Source: UBA7985 sp002690455 (GTDB lineage Bacteria; Pseudomonadota; Alphaproteobacteria; UBA7985). From it: DNA of 64,000 nt. Positions 52,324-62,331 of this stretch are shown here, piece after piece. A program made the position numbers and the translations under genes. Below the pieces are notes generated by a model. The model was not told the origin of the DNA and searched no databases. It saw only the letters and a program-made list of their open reading frames with translations. Within the stretch, counting starts at the first letter, position 1; each line of letters begins with the position of its first letter. Location: the NCBI GenBank assembly GCA_965662775.1, contig CBFIIW010000002.1, positions 1 to 64,000 on the forward strand, read 5' to 3'.

Positions 52324-52967
52324 GCCTAGCGACGCCTTACCGTCTGTTGGTCTCGGACATGGATTCAACCGTGGCCGAGACCGAGACCATCGTAGACATG
52401 GCCGAGGCGCTCGGGATCGCAGACACCATCGCTGAGATCACCGAGCGATCAATGCGGGGAGAATTGGACTTTCGCGTTGCGCTGGATGAACGGGTGATGC
52501 TGTTGCGGGGGCTAGAACTGACGCAGATCAAAGCCATCGCCCGGGACGTGCGACTGTCGTCGGGTGCGGAAGGCTTGCTCGAAACCTGTCGCAGCGCGGG
52601 GATGCGGACTGTGCTTGTCAGCGGTGGCTTTGATCTGATTGCCGATGTGGTCGGTGCGGCGCTTGGCTTTGATCGAGTGGTCGCGAACCGGCTGGCGTTC
52701 GAGGACGGGCGTCTGACCGGCCGAGTGTTAGATCCGATTATAACAGCAGAAACTAAACTGGCCGTGTTGCGCGAAGAGTGTGCGCGGCTGGGAACGGATG
52801 CAGCGGCGGCGGTTGCGCTGGGTGACGGAGCCAACGATATCGAGATGATCCGCGCGGCTGGCTTAGGGGTGGCCTACCGGGGCAAGCCGATAACCAGGGC
52901 GGCGGCGGATGTGTGTATCGACGACCTGAGTGACCTGATCCCACACCTGCAACCCGCGTCGCATTGA
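52320..52967 (+). CDS. serB: Phosphoserine phosphatase SerB
   Basis: 215 residues, HAD family. The nucleophile motif is SDMDSTVAETETI (Asp13, Asp15), motif II is LVSGGFDLIADVV, and motif III is ALGDGANDIEMIRAAGLGVAY. It lacks the N-terminal ACT domain of E. coli SerB and is the short form. It makes serine from phosphoserine, completing the serC-serA-serB operon. Confidence 0.94.
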   Translation: MSLATPYRLLVSDMDSTVAETETIVDMAEALGIADTIAEITERSMRGELDFRVALDERVMLLRGLELTQIKAIARDVRLSSGAEGLLETCRSAGMRTVLVSGGFDLIADVVGAALGFDRVVANRLAFEDGRLTGRVLDPIITAETKLAVLREECARLGTDAAAAVALGDGANDIEMIRAAGLGVAYRGKPITRAAADVCIDDLSDLIPHLQPASH

Positions 52968-53021
52968 TTTGTCGCTCTCCGGCGTCCATGCTGCTGGTCA
53001 GGATGGAGGAGAGAACAGCCC

Positions 53022-54398
53022 ATGACACCCGCAGCCCTGCACGACGCCTTACAACATCGCTTTAGCGAGCGCTATTCTACCGCTACTGCGGTTCTGGAGC
53101 GCCACGGCAAAGACGAGGCCTATCACGCCGGTGTGCCGCCTGAGGCGGTGGTGTTCGCAACGTCGACCGAGGATGTGGTCGACGTCGTTAACCTTTGCCG
53201 AACCCACAAGGCGCCACTGATCCCCTTTGGCACTGGCACGTCGTTGGAGGGGCATATCAACGCTGTTCGCGGCGGTATTTCCCTCGACCTGAGCCTGATG
53301 ACTGAGGTGCTAGAGGTTAACGAAGAAGACCTCGACTGCCGGGTTCAGGCAGGAGTGACTCGCAAGGCGCTGAACGAGCACCTGCGTGCAACGGGGCTGA
53401 TGTTTCCCATTGATCCCGGTGCGGATGCCTCGCTGGGTGGCATGACGGCGACCCGCGCTTCGGGCACCAATGCGGTCCGCTACGGCACCATGAAGGATAA
53501 CGTGCTGGGCCTGACCGTGGTCATGGCGAATGGCGACGTAGTGCGAACTGGCGGGCGCGCGCCGAAGTCTTCGGCGGGATATGACCTCACCCGCCTGATG
53601 GTCGGTTCAGAAGGGACGCTGGGCGTAATTACGGAAATTCAGCTCAGGCTTTATGGCCAGCCTGAAGCTGTGTCAGCGGCTGTCTGCCTGTTCCCCGATA
53701 TTGATGCGGCGGCCAAGACTGCGATCATGGTCAAGCAGCTGGGAGTTCCGGTCGCCCGCATGGAGCTTGTCGACGGCGCTAGCATCCGTGCCATTAACGA
53801 GGCCGACCAACTGGGCATGGTGGAGAAACCACATATCTTTTTCGAGTTTCACGGCACCAAAGCATGGGTCGCGGAGCAAGCGGAGCTGACACAGGAAATC
53901 GCGGCGGAGCTGGGTGGGGAAGACTTCGAGTGGTCAACCCGACCGGAGGACCGCAGTCGACTGTGGAACGCGCGGCACAATATGTTCTACTCGGTTCAGC
54001 GGATGAGGCCTGGCTCAGTTGGTTGGCCGACGGACGTCTGTGTGCCAATTTCCCGGCTGGCAGATTGCATCAATCAAACGCTCGAAGATCTCAGCCAGAC
54101 CAGCCTGCTTGCACCGCTGGTCGGGCACGTCGGGGACGGTAACTTTCACCTTCAGTATCTGATCGACCCTGACAACGAAGAGGAGCTTGCGCAGGCGCGC
54201 TGGGTCAATGGTCGCATGATTGAACGCGCCATCGAAATGGGGGGGACCTGCACGGGCGAGCACGGGGTTGGCCACGGCAAAATAAAGTATTTGGAGCGCG
54301 AACACGGTGCACCGTCGCTCGCGGTGATGGCGTCGATCAAGCGGGCGCTGGACCCGGAGAACATCATGAACCCAGGCAAGATCCTGTCGATCAACTAG
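53022..54398 (+). CDS. FAD-binding oxidase, D-lactate dehydrogenase/GlcD type
   Basis: 458 residues. The PCMH-type FAD domain shows PFGTGTSLEGHINAVRGGISLDLS and DPGADASLGGMTATRASGTNAV. The C-terminal FAD-oxidase domain ends GEHGVGHGKIKYLEREHG and ENIMNPGKIL. The closest named group is the D-lactate/D-2-hydroxyacid dehydrogenase family (Dld/GlcD); which acid it uses is unknown. GGAGGAG lies ahead of the ATG. It is probably independent of the ser operon. Confidence 0.88.
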   Translation: MTPAALHDALQHRFSERYSTATAVLERHGKDEAYHAGVPPEAVVFATSTEDVVDVVNLCRTHKAPLIPFGTGTSLEGHINAVRGGISLDLSLMTEVLEVNEEDLDCRVQAGVTRKALNEHLRATGLMFPIDPGADASLGGMTATRASGTNAVRYGTMKDNVLGLTVVMANGDVVRTGGRAPKSSAGYDLTRLMVGSEGTLGVITEIQLRLYGQPEAVSAAVCLFPDIDAAAKTAIMVKQLGVPVARMELVDGASIRAINEADQLGMVEKPHIFFEFHGTKAWVAEQAELTQEIAAELGGEDFEWSTRPEDRSRLWNARHNMFYSVQRMRPGSVGWPTDVCVPISRLADCINQTLEDLSQTSLLAPLVGHVGDGNFHLQYLIDPDNEEELAQARWVNGRMIERAIEMGGTCTGEHGVGHGKIKYLEREHGAPSLAVMASIKRALDPENIMNPGKILSIN

Positions 54399-54442
54399 GC
54401 GAGGGAGAGCGGAGGAGAGGCCCGAGGCGCAACCTAGCGGCG

Positions 54443-55477
54443 CTAAAGTCCTAAATCTGCACGAAAATATAGCAGCAGTGCGGTAAGCGTGAAAAACGCG
54501 ATACTGGTCGAGACCAGAATGGCGGCCGAGGCCTCACTCGCGCGCTTGCCGTACGCGGTGGCCATGATGAAGGCATTGGTCGCCGTTGGGGTGGCGGCGA
54601 GGATAACGCAGGTTGCGAATACGGCAGGTTCCAGATTGAACAGGAGGGCAGCAATCAACGCCGTGCTCACCGGATGGACCACCAGCTTCAGGATGCCGGT
54701 CGAGGCCAGCATGGGCGCGGCCTCGGCGATGTTAGAGATCGGTCGCAGGGCCATGCCGACGCCAATGGAGAATAGCGCCACGCCAAAGGCGGTTGCCGAC
54801 AGCATTTCCAGCGCCGGAAAGATGAAATCCACTGTTGCTGTCAGCGCGTCGGGCCAGCCTGGTCGAACAGCACTGAGCGCGAAACCAATGGCAAAAGGAA
54901 GCAGAAACGGGTTGGTGAGAATGCTGCGCAGGGTCTTGCGCAGTGCGCGCACCATAGAAATCACCCGCAAACGGGCATGCACCCTGCCGCTGACGCCATC
55001 GGTGCTCCGGCTGTTTTCAATGCGGTCCTTGTCAATTTCATGCAGCGCAAAGCCGGCAATCGAGATGATGATGATATCGGCAGCCAGTAGGGAGAAGGCG
55101 ACAAAGATCCCCGGCCCACCGAGCAGTTCCAGCGCCAACGGTATGCCCATGTAACCCGAATTGCCCCAGGCCGATGTAGTTCCCAGCGCCGCCGTATCCC
55201 CCAACGACAGCCGGTAAAGCCCGCCGTGGATGATCCACGATAGAACCAGAATCGTGGTGTTGGCGAGCATGAATACCACCATCACCCTGATGTCGAATCC
55301 GCTGAGAACATCCTGTTCCAAAAGCTTTGAGAGGAACATGGCCGGCAGGGCGAAATACAGTAGGTAGTTGTTAAAAACCCGGGCCGAATCGAGTTTAAAC
55401 ACGCCGAGTTGCCCGGCCAGAAAGCCCAGCATGATCACCATGAAAAACGGGGCAACGATACCCACCAACTCAAGCAT
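54443..55477 (-). CDS. AEC (auxin efflux carrier) family transporter
   Basis: 344 residues, ten membrane segments in two five-helix halves. FFMVIMLGFLAGQLGVF starts the protein, GTTSAWGNSGYMGIPLALELLGG (about 99-121, in part) is the family's broken-helix motif, and the mirror region is CVILAATPTATNAFIMATAYG. The central loop is basic and Ser/Arg-rich. It transports organic acids or other metabolites; the substrate is unknown. GAGGA lies before the ATG. It is convergent with the oxidase gene. Confidence 0.9.
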   Translation of the reverse strand: MLELVGIVAPFFMVIMLGFLAGQLGVFKLDSARVFNNYLLYFALPAMFLSKLLEQDVLSGFDIRVMVVFMLANTTILVLSWIIHGGLYRLSLGDTAALGTTSAWGNSGYMGIPLALELLGGPGIFVAFSLLAADIIIISIAGFALHEIDKDRIENSRSTDGVSGRVHARLRVISMVRALRKTLRSILTNPFLLPFAIGFALSAVRPGWPDALTATVDFIFPALEMLSATAFGVALFSIGVGMALRPISNIAEAAPMLASTGILKLVVHPVSTALIAALLFNLEPAVFATCVILAATPTATNAFIMATAYGKRASEASAAILVSTSIAFFTLTALLLYFRADLGL

Positions 55478-55685
55478 TCGCTAAATTCCTCAGGTTACGC
55501 GGCCTGATTGGCTCGTACCGCACTATGACGAGGCTCCAAAGCCCCGACAATCTGGCACCAGTCGTTTTCAGACATGCGAAAGTCGGCGATGCGGCAGGGG
55601 CCGGGCGGGCAATGACTTAAACGAGCTAGTAGTTAATATAAGTGTGTCGCCCAACGAGGCGGTCCACTTTTGCCGGGAGACGAGC

Positions 55686-56393
55686 ATGTCTGACGAAGAT
55701 TTGGATCTGAACACGCTGAGCGACGACGAGTTGGTCGAGCAGATGGGTGACGACCTCTACGATGGGCTCAAAGAGGAAATCGAAGAAGCTACGCGAATTC
55801 TTCTGGACCGGGGTTGGACCCCGTATGACGTTCTGACCAAGTCATTGGTCGCTGGTATGACCATCGTGGGTGAGGATTTCCGTGATGGTATCCTTTACGT
55901 GCCCGAGGTTCTAATGGCCGCTAACGCCATGAAAGCCGGTATGTTTATCCTCAAGCCGCTGCTGGCTGAGACCGGTGCGCCACGGATTGGCTCGATGGTT
56001 ATTGGTACGGTCAAAGGTGATATCCATGACATCGGCAAAAACTTAGTTTCCATGATGATGGAAGGTGCCGGGTTCGAGGTGGTCGACATCGGCATCAACA
56101 ACCCCGTCGAAAACTATCTAGAAGCGATTGAAGAACATAAGCCCGACATCCTAGGTATGTCGGCGCTGCTGACTACCACAATGCCATATATGAAAGTCGT
56201 GATCGAGACATTGGTCGAGAAGGGCATCCGTGATGACTACATCGTGCTCGTGGGTGGTGCGCCGCTGAACGAAGCCTTTGCCGAAAGCATCGGTGCTGAT
56301 GGCTACTGCCGTGATGCGGCGGTTGCGGTTGAAACCGCCAAGGAGTTCGTGGCACGCCGCCACAATATGATTGGTGCCCGGGCAAACGCCTGA
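55686..56393 (+). CDS. Corrinoid (B12-binding) methyltransferase protein, MtbC/MttC-like
   Basis: 235 residues. The N-terminal helical cap (about 8-95, methionine-synthase B12-binding 1) leads to the Rossmann B12 domain with VKGDIHDIGKNLVSMMMEGAGFEV. DIHDIG contains the His that ligates cobalt in base-off, His-on corrinoids, and ALLTTTMPYM and LVGGAPLN follow. It carries the methyl group between an MttB-type enzyme and a second methyltransferase. ATG 55686 has GGGAG upstream. Its likely MttB partner in this window is 51 kb away at 3164. It overlaps or abuts the DUF1638 gene. Confidence 0.92.
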   Translation: MSDEDLDLNTLSDDELVEQMGDDLYDGLKEEIEEATRILLDRGWTPYDVLTKSLVAGMTIVGEDFRDGILYVPEVLMAANAMKAGMFILKPLLAETGAPRIGSMVIGTVKGDIHDIGKNLVSMMMEGAGFEVVDIGINNPVENYLEAIEEHKPDILGMSALLTTTMPYMKVVIETLVEKGIRDDYIVLVGGAPLNEAFAESIGADGYCRDAAVAVETAKEFVARRHNMIGARANA

Positions 56394-56493
56394 GGACGAC
56401 GGGCTCCTCCCATCTGGGCGGAGCCGACGCAACGGCGGCCGTGCGGGTCGCCGATCCCCCCCTATTGATAAAGAGCGCAGGCCAGTTCCGACC

Positions 56494-57126
56494 GTGGAAG
56501 CCCGGGAGGGCGCGGCCGGCTTTCGTCATCCAGACAAACCGCTGTTGATCCTGTGCGGCGCGATTGCATCCGAAACACAAGCCGTGCTGGCAGCCTCAGG
56601 GCTGAGCGATGCAGTGGAAATCACTGCGCTACCAGCGATTTGGCATAACTTTCCCGAGCGTATCCCTGAAGGCGTAGAAGCTAAAGCCATGCAGGCGCGC
56701 AAGGACCGGGCAGACCGCCCCATTTTTGTTGGTTACGCGGATTGCGGCACGGGTGGCTTGCTCGATGCGGTCTGTCAGCGAATGGATCTACACCGGATTG
56801 CCGGACCACACTGCTATAGCTTTTTCGCTGGTGAGGCGCGGTTCGATGCGCTTGCCGAAGCCGAACTCGGGACATTTTATCTGACCGATTATCTGGCGCG
56901 CCATTTTGAGCCACTCATTTGGGAGGGCATGGGCCTGTCCACCAACCCCGAGATGCGCGATGCCATGTTCGGCAGCTATTCCCGGCTGGTATATTTGGCT
57001 CAGACTGAAAATGCCGAATTGACGGTTCAGGCCCAAGCGGCAGCCGAACGGCTGGCGCTGCGCTTCGAGCGGATTTTTACGGGCTATGGCGAGTTGGGCG
57101 ACTTTATCGAAAGCGTGCGGCCGTAA
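56494..57126 (+). CDS. DUF1638 domain protein
   Basis: 210 residues from GTG 56494. The domain runs from LLILCGAIASETQAVL through FVGYADCGTGGLLDAVCQRMDLHRIAGPHCYSFFAG (central conserved Cys/Asp/Gly region) to ERIFTGYGELGDF. DUF1638 proteins are of unknown function and often sit beside corrinoid methyltransferase genes, as here. The start is uncertain: a frame open from TTG 56371 overlaps the corrinoid gene, and its extra 41 residues are Arg/Pro-rich and unlike a domain. Confidence 0.8.
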   Translation: MEAREGAAGFRHPDKPLLILCGAIASETQAVLAASGLSDAVEITALPAIWHNFPERIPEGVEAKAMQARKDRADRPIFVGYADCGTGGLLDAVCQRMDLHRIAGPHCYSFFAGEARFDALAEAELGTFYLTDYLARHFEPLIWEGMGLSTNPEMRDAMFGSYSRLVYLAQTENAELTVQAQAAAERLALRFERIFTGYGELGDFIESVRP

Positions 57127-57351
57127 ACTGCCAGCACACCCTGATGAAGAACGGAACCAGATCGACAGTCTGCTCCTGATCGTATGTCGGCAAAGGCGGC
57201 AAAGGTGGCGGCATTGCCCCATTGTCGGGGATGGCCGTCCTTGCAATCGACTGGGCCGAGGTTTATGTCCTGAAGACAAGAACGTATAACCTGCATCCCG
57301 TAATGCCGGAGGCAGAACCTGCCCGAATGGGCTAAGGAACGGATCTACTCC

Positions 57352-58392
<1,041 letters not shown>

Positions 58393-58404
58393 GACGGCGG
58401 GTTT

Positions 58405-58428
58405 ATTGACCGCTGCGGTCAATTTCCA
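58405..58428 (+). terminator. Palindrome after mreB, possible attenuator or terminator
   Basis: ATTGACCGC-T-GCGGTCAAT (58405-58423) is a perfect dyad followed by TTTCC, 12 nt after mreB. It could reduce read-through into mreC. A TATAAT hexamer lies at 58455-58460 without a clear -35 box, so a separate mreC promoter is possible. Confidence 0.45.
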
Positions 58429-58590
58429 TACACAAATCAGTACCATGCGGGTCGTATAATGTTTGTCCTTGCCGTACTCTGCCCATAGAGTTGCCCTAGG
58501 GTGGGGCTTGTTGAGTTGCGGAACGGATGTTCACGGCCCAGTCTGTCTTTTGGGTTAAGCGCAAGGGCAATTGAGGAGCAGATCGCGGAA

Positions 58591-59589
58591 ATGGCACGTC
58601 GCCGGCGCAATATCACAGTCGCGGTAAGCCCGTTGATGGCCTGGCTCCAGCGATTTGCTGTATTTTTGCTGATCCTGGTAGCCGTGGGCATGCTGGTTTG
58701 GAACCGCATGGATTCGCGCTTTGGCTCTAATGCCCGCATGCTGGTCGCCGATATGATGTCGCCATTTCTCGGGGTGTTCAGCCAGTCGAGCGCGTCCGTG
58801 ACGCAAGTAACCGAGCGGTTCCGTACTTACGAAGAACTGGCGAGCGAAAACCAGCAGCTGCGTGCGGAAGTCCGCGCGCTCAATGCAAAGGCTCAAACTG
58901 TTGAGCAACTGCTCGCCGAGAACGAGCGTCTGCGTCGGATCCTGCCCGTTCGCTATCAAACAGCGGCAGATGAGCAGTGGAACTGGGCCCGGGCGCTGGA
59001 AAGCGGACGCAGTGTCGGTGAAACCAAGCGGATGATGGCCTTTGTCGTGGCCGACCATTCCCGACGCTACGTGCGTTCAGTGCTGATTAATCTCGGGCGC
59101 AATGAGTCCGTGCGGCAGGGTCTCGCAGTTGTAAATGATCAGGGACTGGTGGGCCGGGTGCGGGAAGTTGGTGCCTCTTCAGCGCGGGTGCTACTGATCA
59201 CTGATCCGAATTCGCAAATTCCGGTGATCATTGAACGCCCGGGCCTCAATGCTTTTGTCCGTGGTACGCGTGGATCGACTTTCGACCCGGAAACCCGCAG
59301 TGCGCAAGACTTTCTGAGGGTTGAACAGGCCTTCCTGCTGCCACAGGATTTGTTGGCGATCGAAGTCGGGGACCGAGTCATTACCAGCGGAGCCGATGGG
59401 GTGTTTCCGCCGGGTCTGCTGATTGGCTATGTCTCACAGGTGACGGATGCAGAGGCACAGGTTCGGCCTTCAGTCAATTTTGACCAACTCTCTGACGTGC
59501 TGGTGGTCGACTATCCCGGCGTTGATATCAATGCAGATCTGATCGCGGTGGGGGCGGTCGGCTTTCAGGCAGGAATCGGGGAGGACTGA
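58591..59589 (+). CDS. mreC: Rod shape-determining protein MreC
   Basis: 332 residues. It has a short basic cytosolic N-terminus, one membrane segment (about 16-36), then a coiled coil (TYEELASENQQLRAEVRALNAKAQTVEQLLAENERL, about 76-112) and the beta-barrel MreC domain (VLINLGRNESVRQGLAVVNDQGLVGRV). ATG 58591 (MARRRRN) was chosen as the normal family start; a GTG 90 nt earlier gives an extension not seen in the family. It bridges MreB and the PBP2-RodA synthase. The stop lies 2 nt before mreD. Confidence 0.93.
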   Translation: MARRRRNITVAVSPLMAWLQRFAVFLLILVAVGMLVWNRMDSRFGSNARMLVADMMSPFLGVFSQSSASVTQVTERFRTYEELASENQQLRAEVRALNAKAQTVEQLLAENERLRRILPVRYQTAADEQWNWARALESGRSVGETKRMMAFVVADHSRRYVRSVLINLGRNESVRQGLAVVNDQGLVGRVREVGASSARVLLITDPNSQIPVIIERPGLNAFVRGTRGSTFDPETRSAQDFLRVEQAFLLPQDLLAIEVGDRVITSGADGVFPPGLLIGYVSQVTDAEAQVRPSVNFDQLSDVLVVDYPGVDINADLIAVGAVGFQAGIGED

Positions 59590-59591
59590 GC

Positions 59592-60158
59592 GTGCGGACC
59601 ATTCTGTTCCTGCTCGACTTCCTTATCGGTGGCGTGCTGCGCAGGGTGAGGACGCTAGTGCCGTTGGCGCTGTTTGTGATGCTGCTGGGCTTCGATGCCT
59701 CGGCTTTGGGGCTGGGGCGTAGGCTCGCATTCCTTCCAGATTTTGCCTTCGCAACCATCCTGTTCTGGTTGATCCGTCATCCCGCCCTGATGCCCGTGCC
59801 TGTGGTGTTCGTGATTGGTTTCTGGACCGACGCGCTCATGGGGGCGCCCATGGGGCTGTCTATCATCGCTTATCTCACGGTTTTTTACATCGTTTCCAAC
59901 CTGCGACCGGAAATCAGCGCGCTGGGATTCATGGGGCGCTGGGGTGTCGCGACCCTTTCGATCCTCGCTTACTTCGGCTGCCAATGGGCGTTTTATTCGG
60001 CCTTCGTGCTGGAGCTTGCGCCGCCACTGCAGAGTATGACCCGGGCCGGGATGACCGCTTTGACATTCCCCCTGGTTTACGGCGTGAACCACCTTGTGTT
60101 TGCGTTCTTGTGGGGCAGGGGACCACAGCTGGAGGACCCGATCTATGACGGCGCGTGA
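59592..60158 (+). CDS. mreD: Rod shape-determining protein MreD
   Basis: 188 residues, about six membrane segments. The start is GTG 59592 with GGGGAGG at 7 nt. FVIGFWTDALMGAPMGLSIIAYLTVF (in the middle) is the typical MreD stretch. It is a small integral membrane member of the elongasome. Its last 14 nt overlap the start of mrdA. Confidence 0.9.
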   Translation: MRTILFLLDFLIGGVLRRVRTLVPLALFVMLLGFDASALGLGRRLAFLPDFAFATILFWLIRHPALMPVPVVFVIGFWTDALMGAPMGLSIIAYLTVFYIVSNLRPEISALGFMGRWGVATLSILAYFGCQWAFYSAFVLELAPPLQSMTRAGMTALTFPLVYGVNHLVFAFLWGRGPQLEDPIYDGA

Positions 60159-62328
60159 CGGCAAGCGTCGGGATGCCGGCTTCACCCGCCGGCTCGTTCT
60201 GGCAACCACGCTACAGGGGTCGGCACTCGCAGCATTGGGGTTCCGTCTCTATTCGCTACAAGTGCCACGGCAGGATGACTTTCTCGCCGATAGCCTAAAA
60301 ACGCGAACCGTGACCCGGTTTGATGCGCCCACGCGGGGGTCGATCGTGGACCGGTTTGGCCAACCGCTGGCCGGGAATGAGCAGAGCTATAACCTGATGT
60401 ATTACCCCAAGGCTGAGGATGAGGAGATCAATCTCAACCGAACCGCTGTGGTGCTGCGGGCGGCGAGCTTGATTGGTGCTAGCCCCGCGTTGACTGATCG
60501 AATGGTCGACCAGTTGGACATTGGTGTGGACGTGGTGCGTGGCCAGATCCGGCTCCTGTTGGTGCTCAGCCGGGACCAGTATGACCTATTGCTGGACAGC
60601 GGCATCAAAGACTGGCCCGGCTTCGGTGTGCAGGAGAGACTTGGTAACTACGGTCTGAACTACAAGGTCGTCTCTGGGGTCGCTCAGGAAGAGGCTGACG
60701 CCCTAGAGCGGATCATCCGGCTGCTGGACCTCAACGATGCGGACCAACGCCAGATCAGCCGCCGCATTGTCGAGGCTAAGCAGATCAACACGATTGGCGG
60801 TGTCGTCCTGGCCGAAGATCTCAGCTGGGAGCAGGTTGCGCGCCTGAAGGCCCGCGCCCTCGATCTGCCCCACACTGAAATCGACGTTTCCGAACGACGC
60901 AGTTACACCTTCCCTGGTACGGCGGCACACGCGTTGGGCTACGTTTCGCAAGTGCAGCCCGATGATCTGATCGGTGATGATGACCGCCTTCTGCGGCGTC
61001 CCGATGCCCGAATTGGACGCAAGGGTATCGAGCGAACTATGGAAAAGTCACTGCGCGGTCAAGCTGGTGAGCGATTGATGGAGATCAATGCTCTGGGTCA
61101 GGAGCAGCGGGTTATTTCGCGTAAGCCACCGGTTCCAGGTCGCCGGATCATGACAACACTGGATCTGGGGCTACAGATCTATGCTGAGCAGCGGCTTGCG
61201 GAGCAGGAAATTTCCGCATCAGAGCGCGCTCGGGCGGGCGCAGCGGTGGTGCTCAAAGTCGATACGGGTGAAGTGCTGGCTATGGCCTCGCATCCGGGTT
61301 TCGATCAGTCGATTTTCTCTTCCCGTATCAGTAATGAAGACTGGGATGAGCTGATCCGTGACGAGCGAAGACCGCTGGTCAATAAGTGTTCGGCGGAGCA
61401 CTATCCACCCGGGTCAACCTACAAGATGGTTACCATGCTCGCGGCGCTAGAGGTCGGCATTGATCCCGCAGAGGCCGTAAATTGCACGGGCCGGACCGAG
61501 GTCGGACCGCAGACCTTTTACTGCTGGAAGCGCGAGGGTCATGGCGCCATGGATATGGGCGAGGCTTTGGTTCAGTCCTGCGATAGCTGGTACTACGAAA
61601 TGAGCCAAAGGATCGGACCAGAAAAGATGGGCGAAGTGGCAGATCGACTGGGCTTTGGCCAATACCTCATGATTGACGTTGCCGGCGAAATTCGAGGGGT
61701 TGTGCCTTCGGAGGCCTGGAAGAAATCCGAACGCAATGAGGGCTGGTTTGACGGTGATACGGTGCAGACAAGCATCGGGCAGGGTTACGTGCTCGCTACA
61801 CCGCTGCAAATGGCCACGATGACAGCCAGGATTGCCAATGGCGGACGGGCGGTCCGGCCGCACTTGATCTTGCCTGAGTTGCCCTATCCTGCGGCAGATC
61901 TGGGGTTTGATCCGGAGCATCTGGCGCTGGTCCGTCGCGCGATGTACCGGGTTTCTAATGATGAGCGGGGCACCGCTTATGCCACCACGTTTGATGGCGA
62001 GAGTCCTCTCCTGCAGATTGCCGGCAAAACCGGAACGGCGCAGGTCGCCCGGCTCAGTGCCTCAGAGCGCTTACGGATGCTCGATGATGTTGAGAACTTG
62101 GACTATGAGCGTCGAAACCATGGCTTGTTCGTGGGCTTTGGCCCTATCGATAATCCACGCTACGCCTGCGCGGCGGTTGTGGAGCATGGCAACAGTGGCA
62201 GCCTGTCTGCAGCGCCGGTCGTGCGCGACCTGCTCCAGACGGCGATAGTTACTGGTTCAGGCGATGATCCCGACAGGACCCGCGACCCGGATGCGCTGGT
62301 TGCACGCGGCCGGCAGCGGAGGGGCTAA
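60145..62328 (+). CDS. mrdA: Penicillin-binding protein 2 (peptidoglycan transpeptidase)
   Basis: 727 residues. The N-terminal anchor (about 14-36) leads to the pedestal domain (TRGSIVDRFGQPLAGN) and the transpeptidase domain. The active-site Ser424 lies in PGSTYK, SCD stands in the SxN position (QSCDSWYY), and KTG is at 628-630 (GKTGTAQV). It crosslinks peptidoglycan during elongation with RodA. ATG 60145 has GGAGG at 9 nt and lies inside the end of mreD. A longer frame to 60094 has no such site. Confidence 0.96.
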   Translation: MTARDGKRRDAGFTRRLVLATTLQGSALAALGFRLYSLQVPRQDDFLADSLKTRTVTRFDAPTRGSIVDRFGQPLAGNEQSYNLMYYPKAEDEEINLNRTAVVLRAASLIGASPALTDRMVDQLDIGVDVVRGQIRLLLVLSRDQYDLLLDSGIKDWPGFGVQERLGNYGLNYKVVSGVAQEEADALERIIRLLDLNDADQRQISRRIVEAKQINTIGGVVLAEDLSWEQVARLKARALDLPHTEIDVSERRSYTFPGTAAHALGYVSQVQPDDLIGDDDRLLRRPDARIGRKGIERTMEKSLRGQAGERLMEINALGQEQRVISRKPPVPGRRIMTTLDLGLQIYAEQRLAEQEISASERARAGAAVVLKVDTGEVLAMASHPGFDQSIFSSRISNEDWDELIRDERRPLVNKCSAEHYPPGSTYKMVTMLAALEVGIDPAEAVNCTGRTEVGPQTFYCWKREGHGAMDMGEALVQSCDSWYYEMSQRIGPEKMGEVADRLGFGQYLMIDVAGEIRGVVPSEAWKKSERNEGWFDGDTVQTSIGQGYVLATPLQMATMTARIANGGRAVRPHLILPELPYPAADLGFDPEHLALVRRAMYRVSNDERGTAYATTFDGESPLLQIAGKTGTAQVARLSASERLRMLDDVENLDYERRNHGLFVGFGPIDNPRYACAAVVEHGNSGSLSAAPVVRDLLQTAIVTGSGDDPDRTRDPDALVARGRQRRG

Positions 62329-62331
62329 GCT

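Noticed and set aside
55500..55685. Cobalamin riboswitch before the corrinoid gene
   Set aside because: I could not find the B12-box or its conserved helices. Only an AT-rich promoter-like element is visible.
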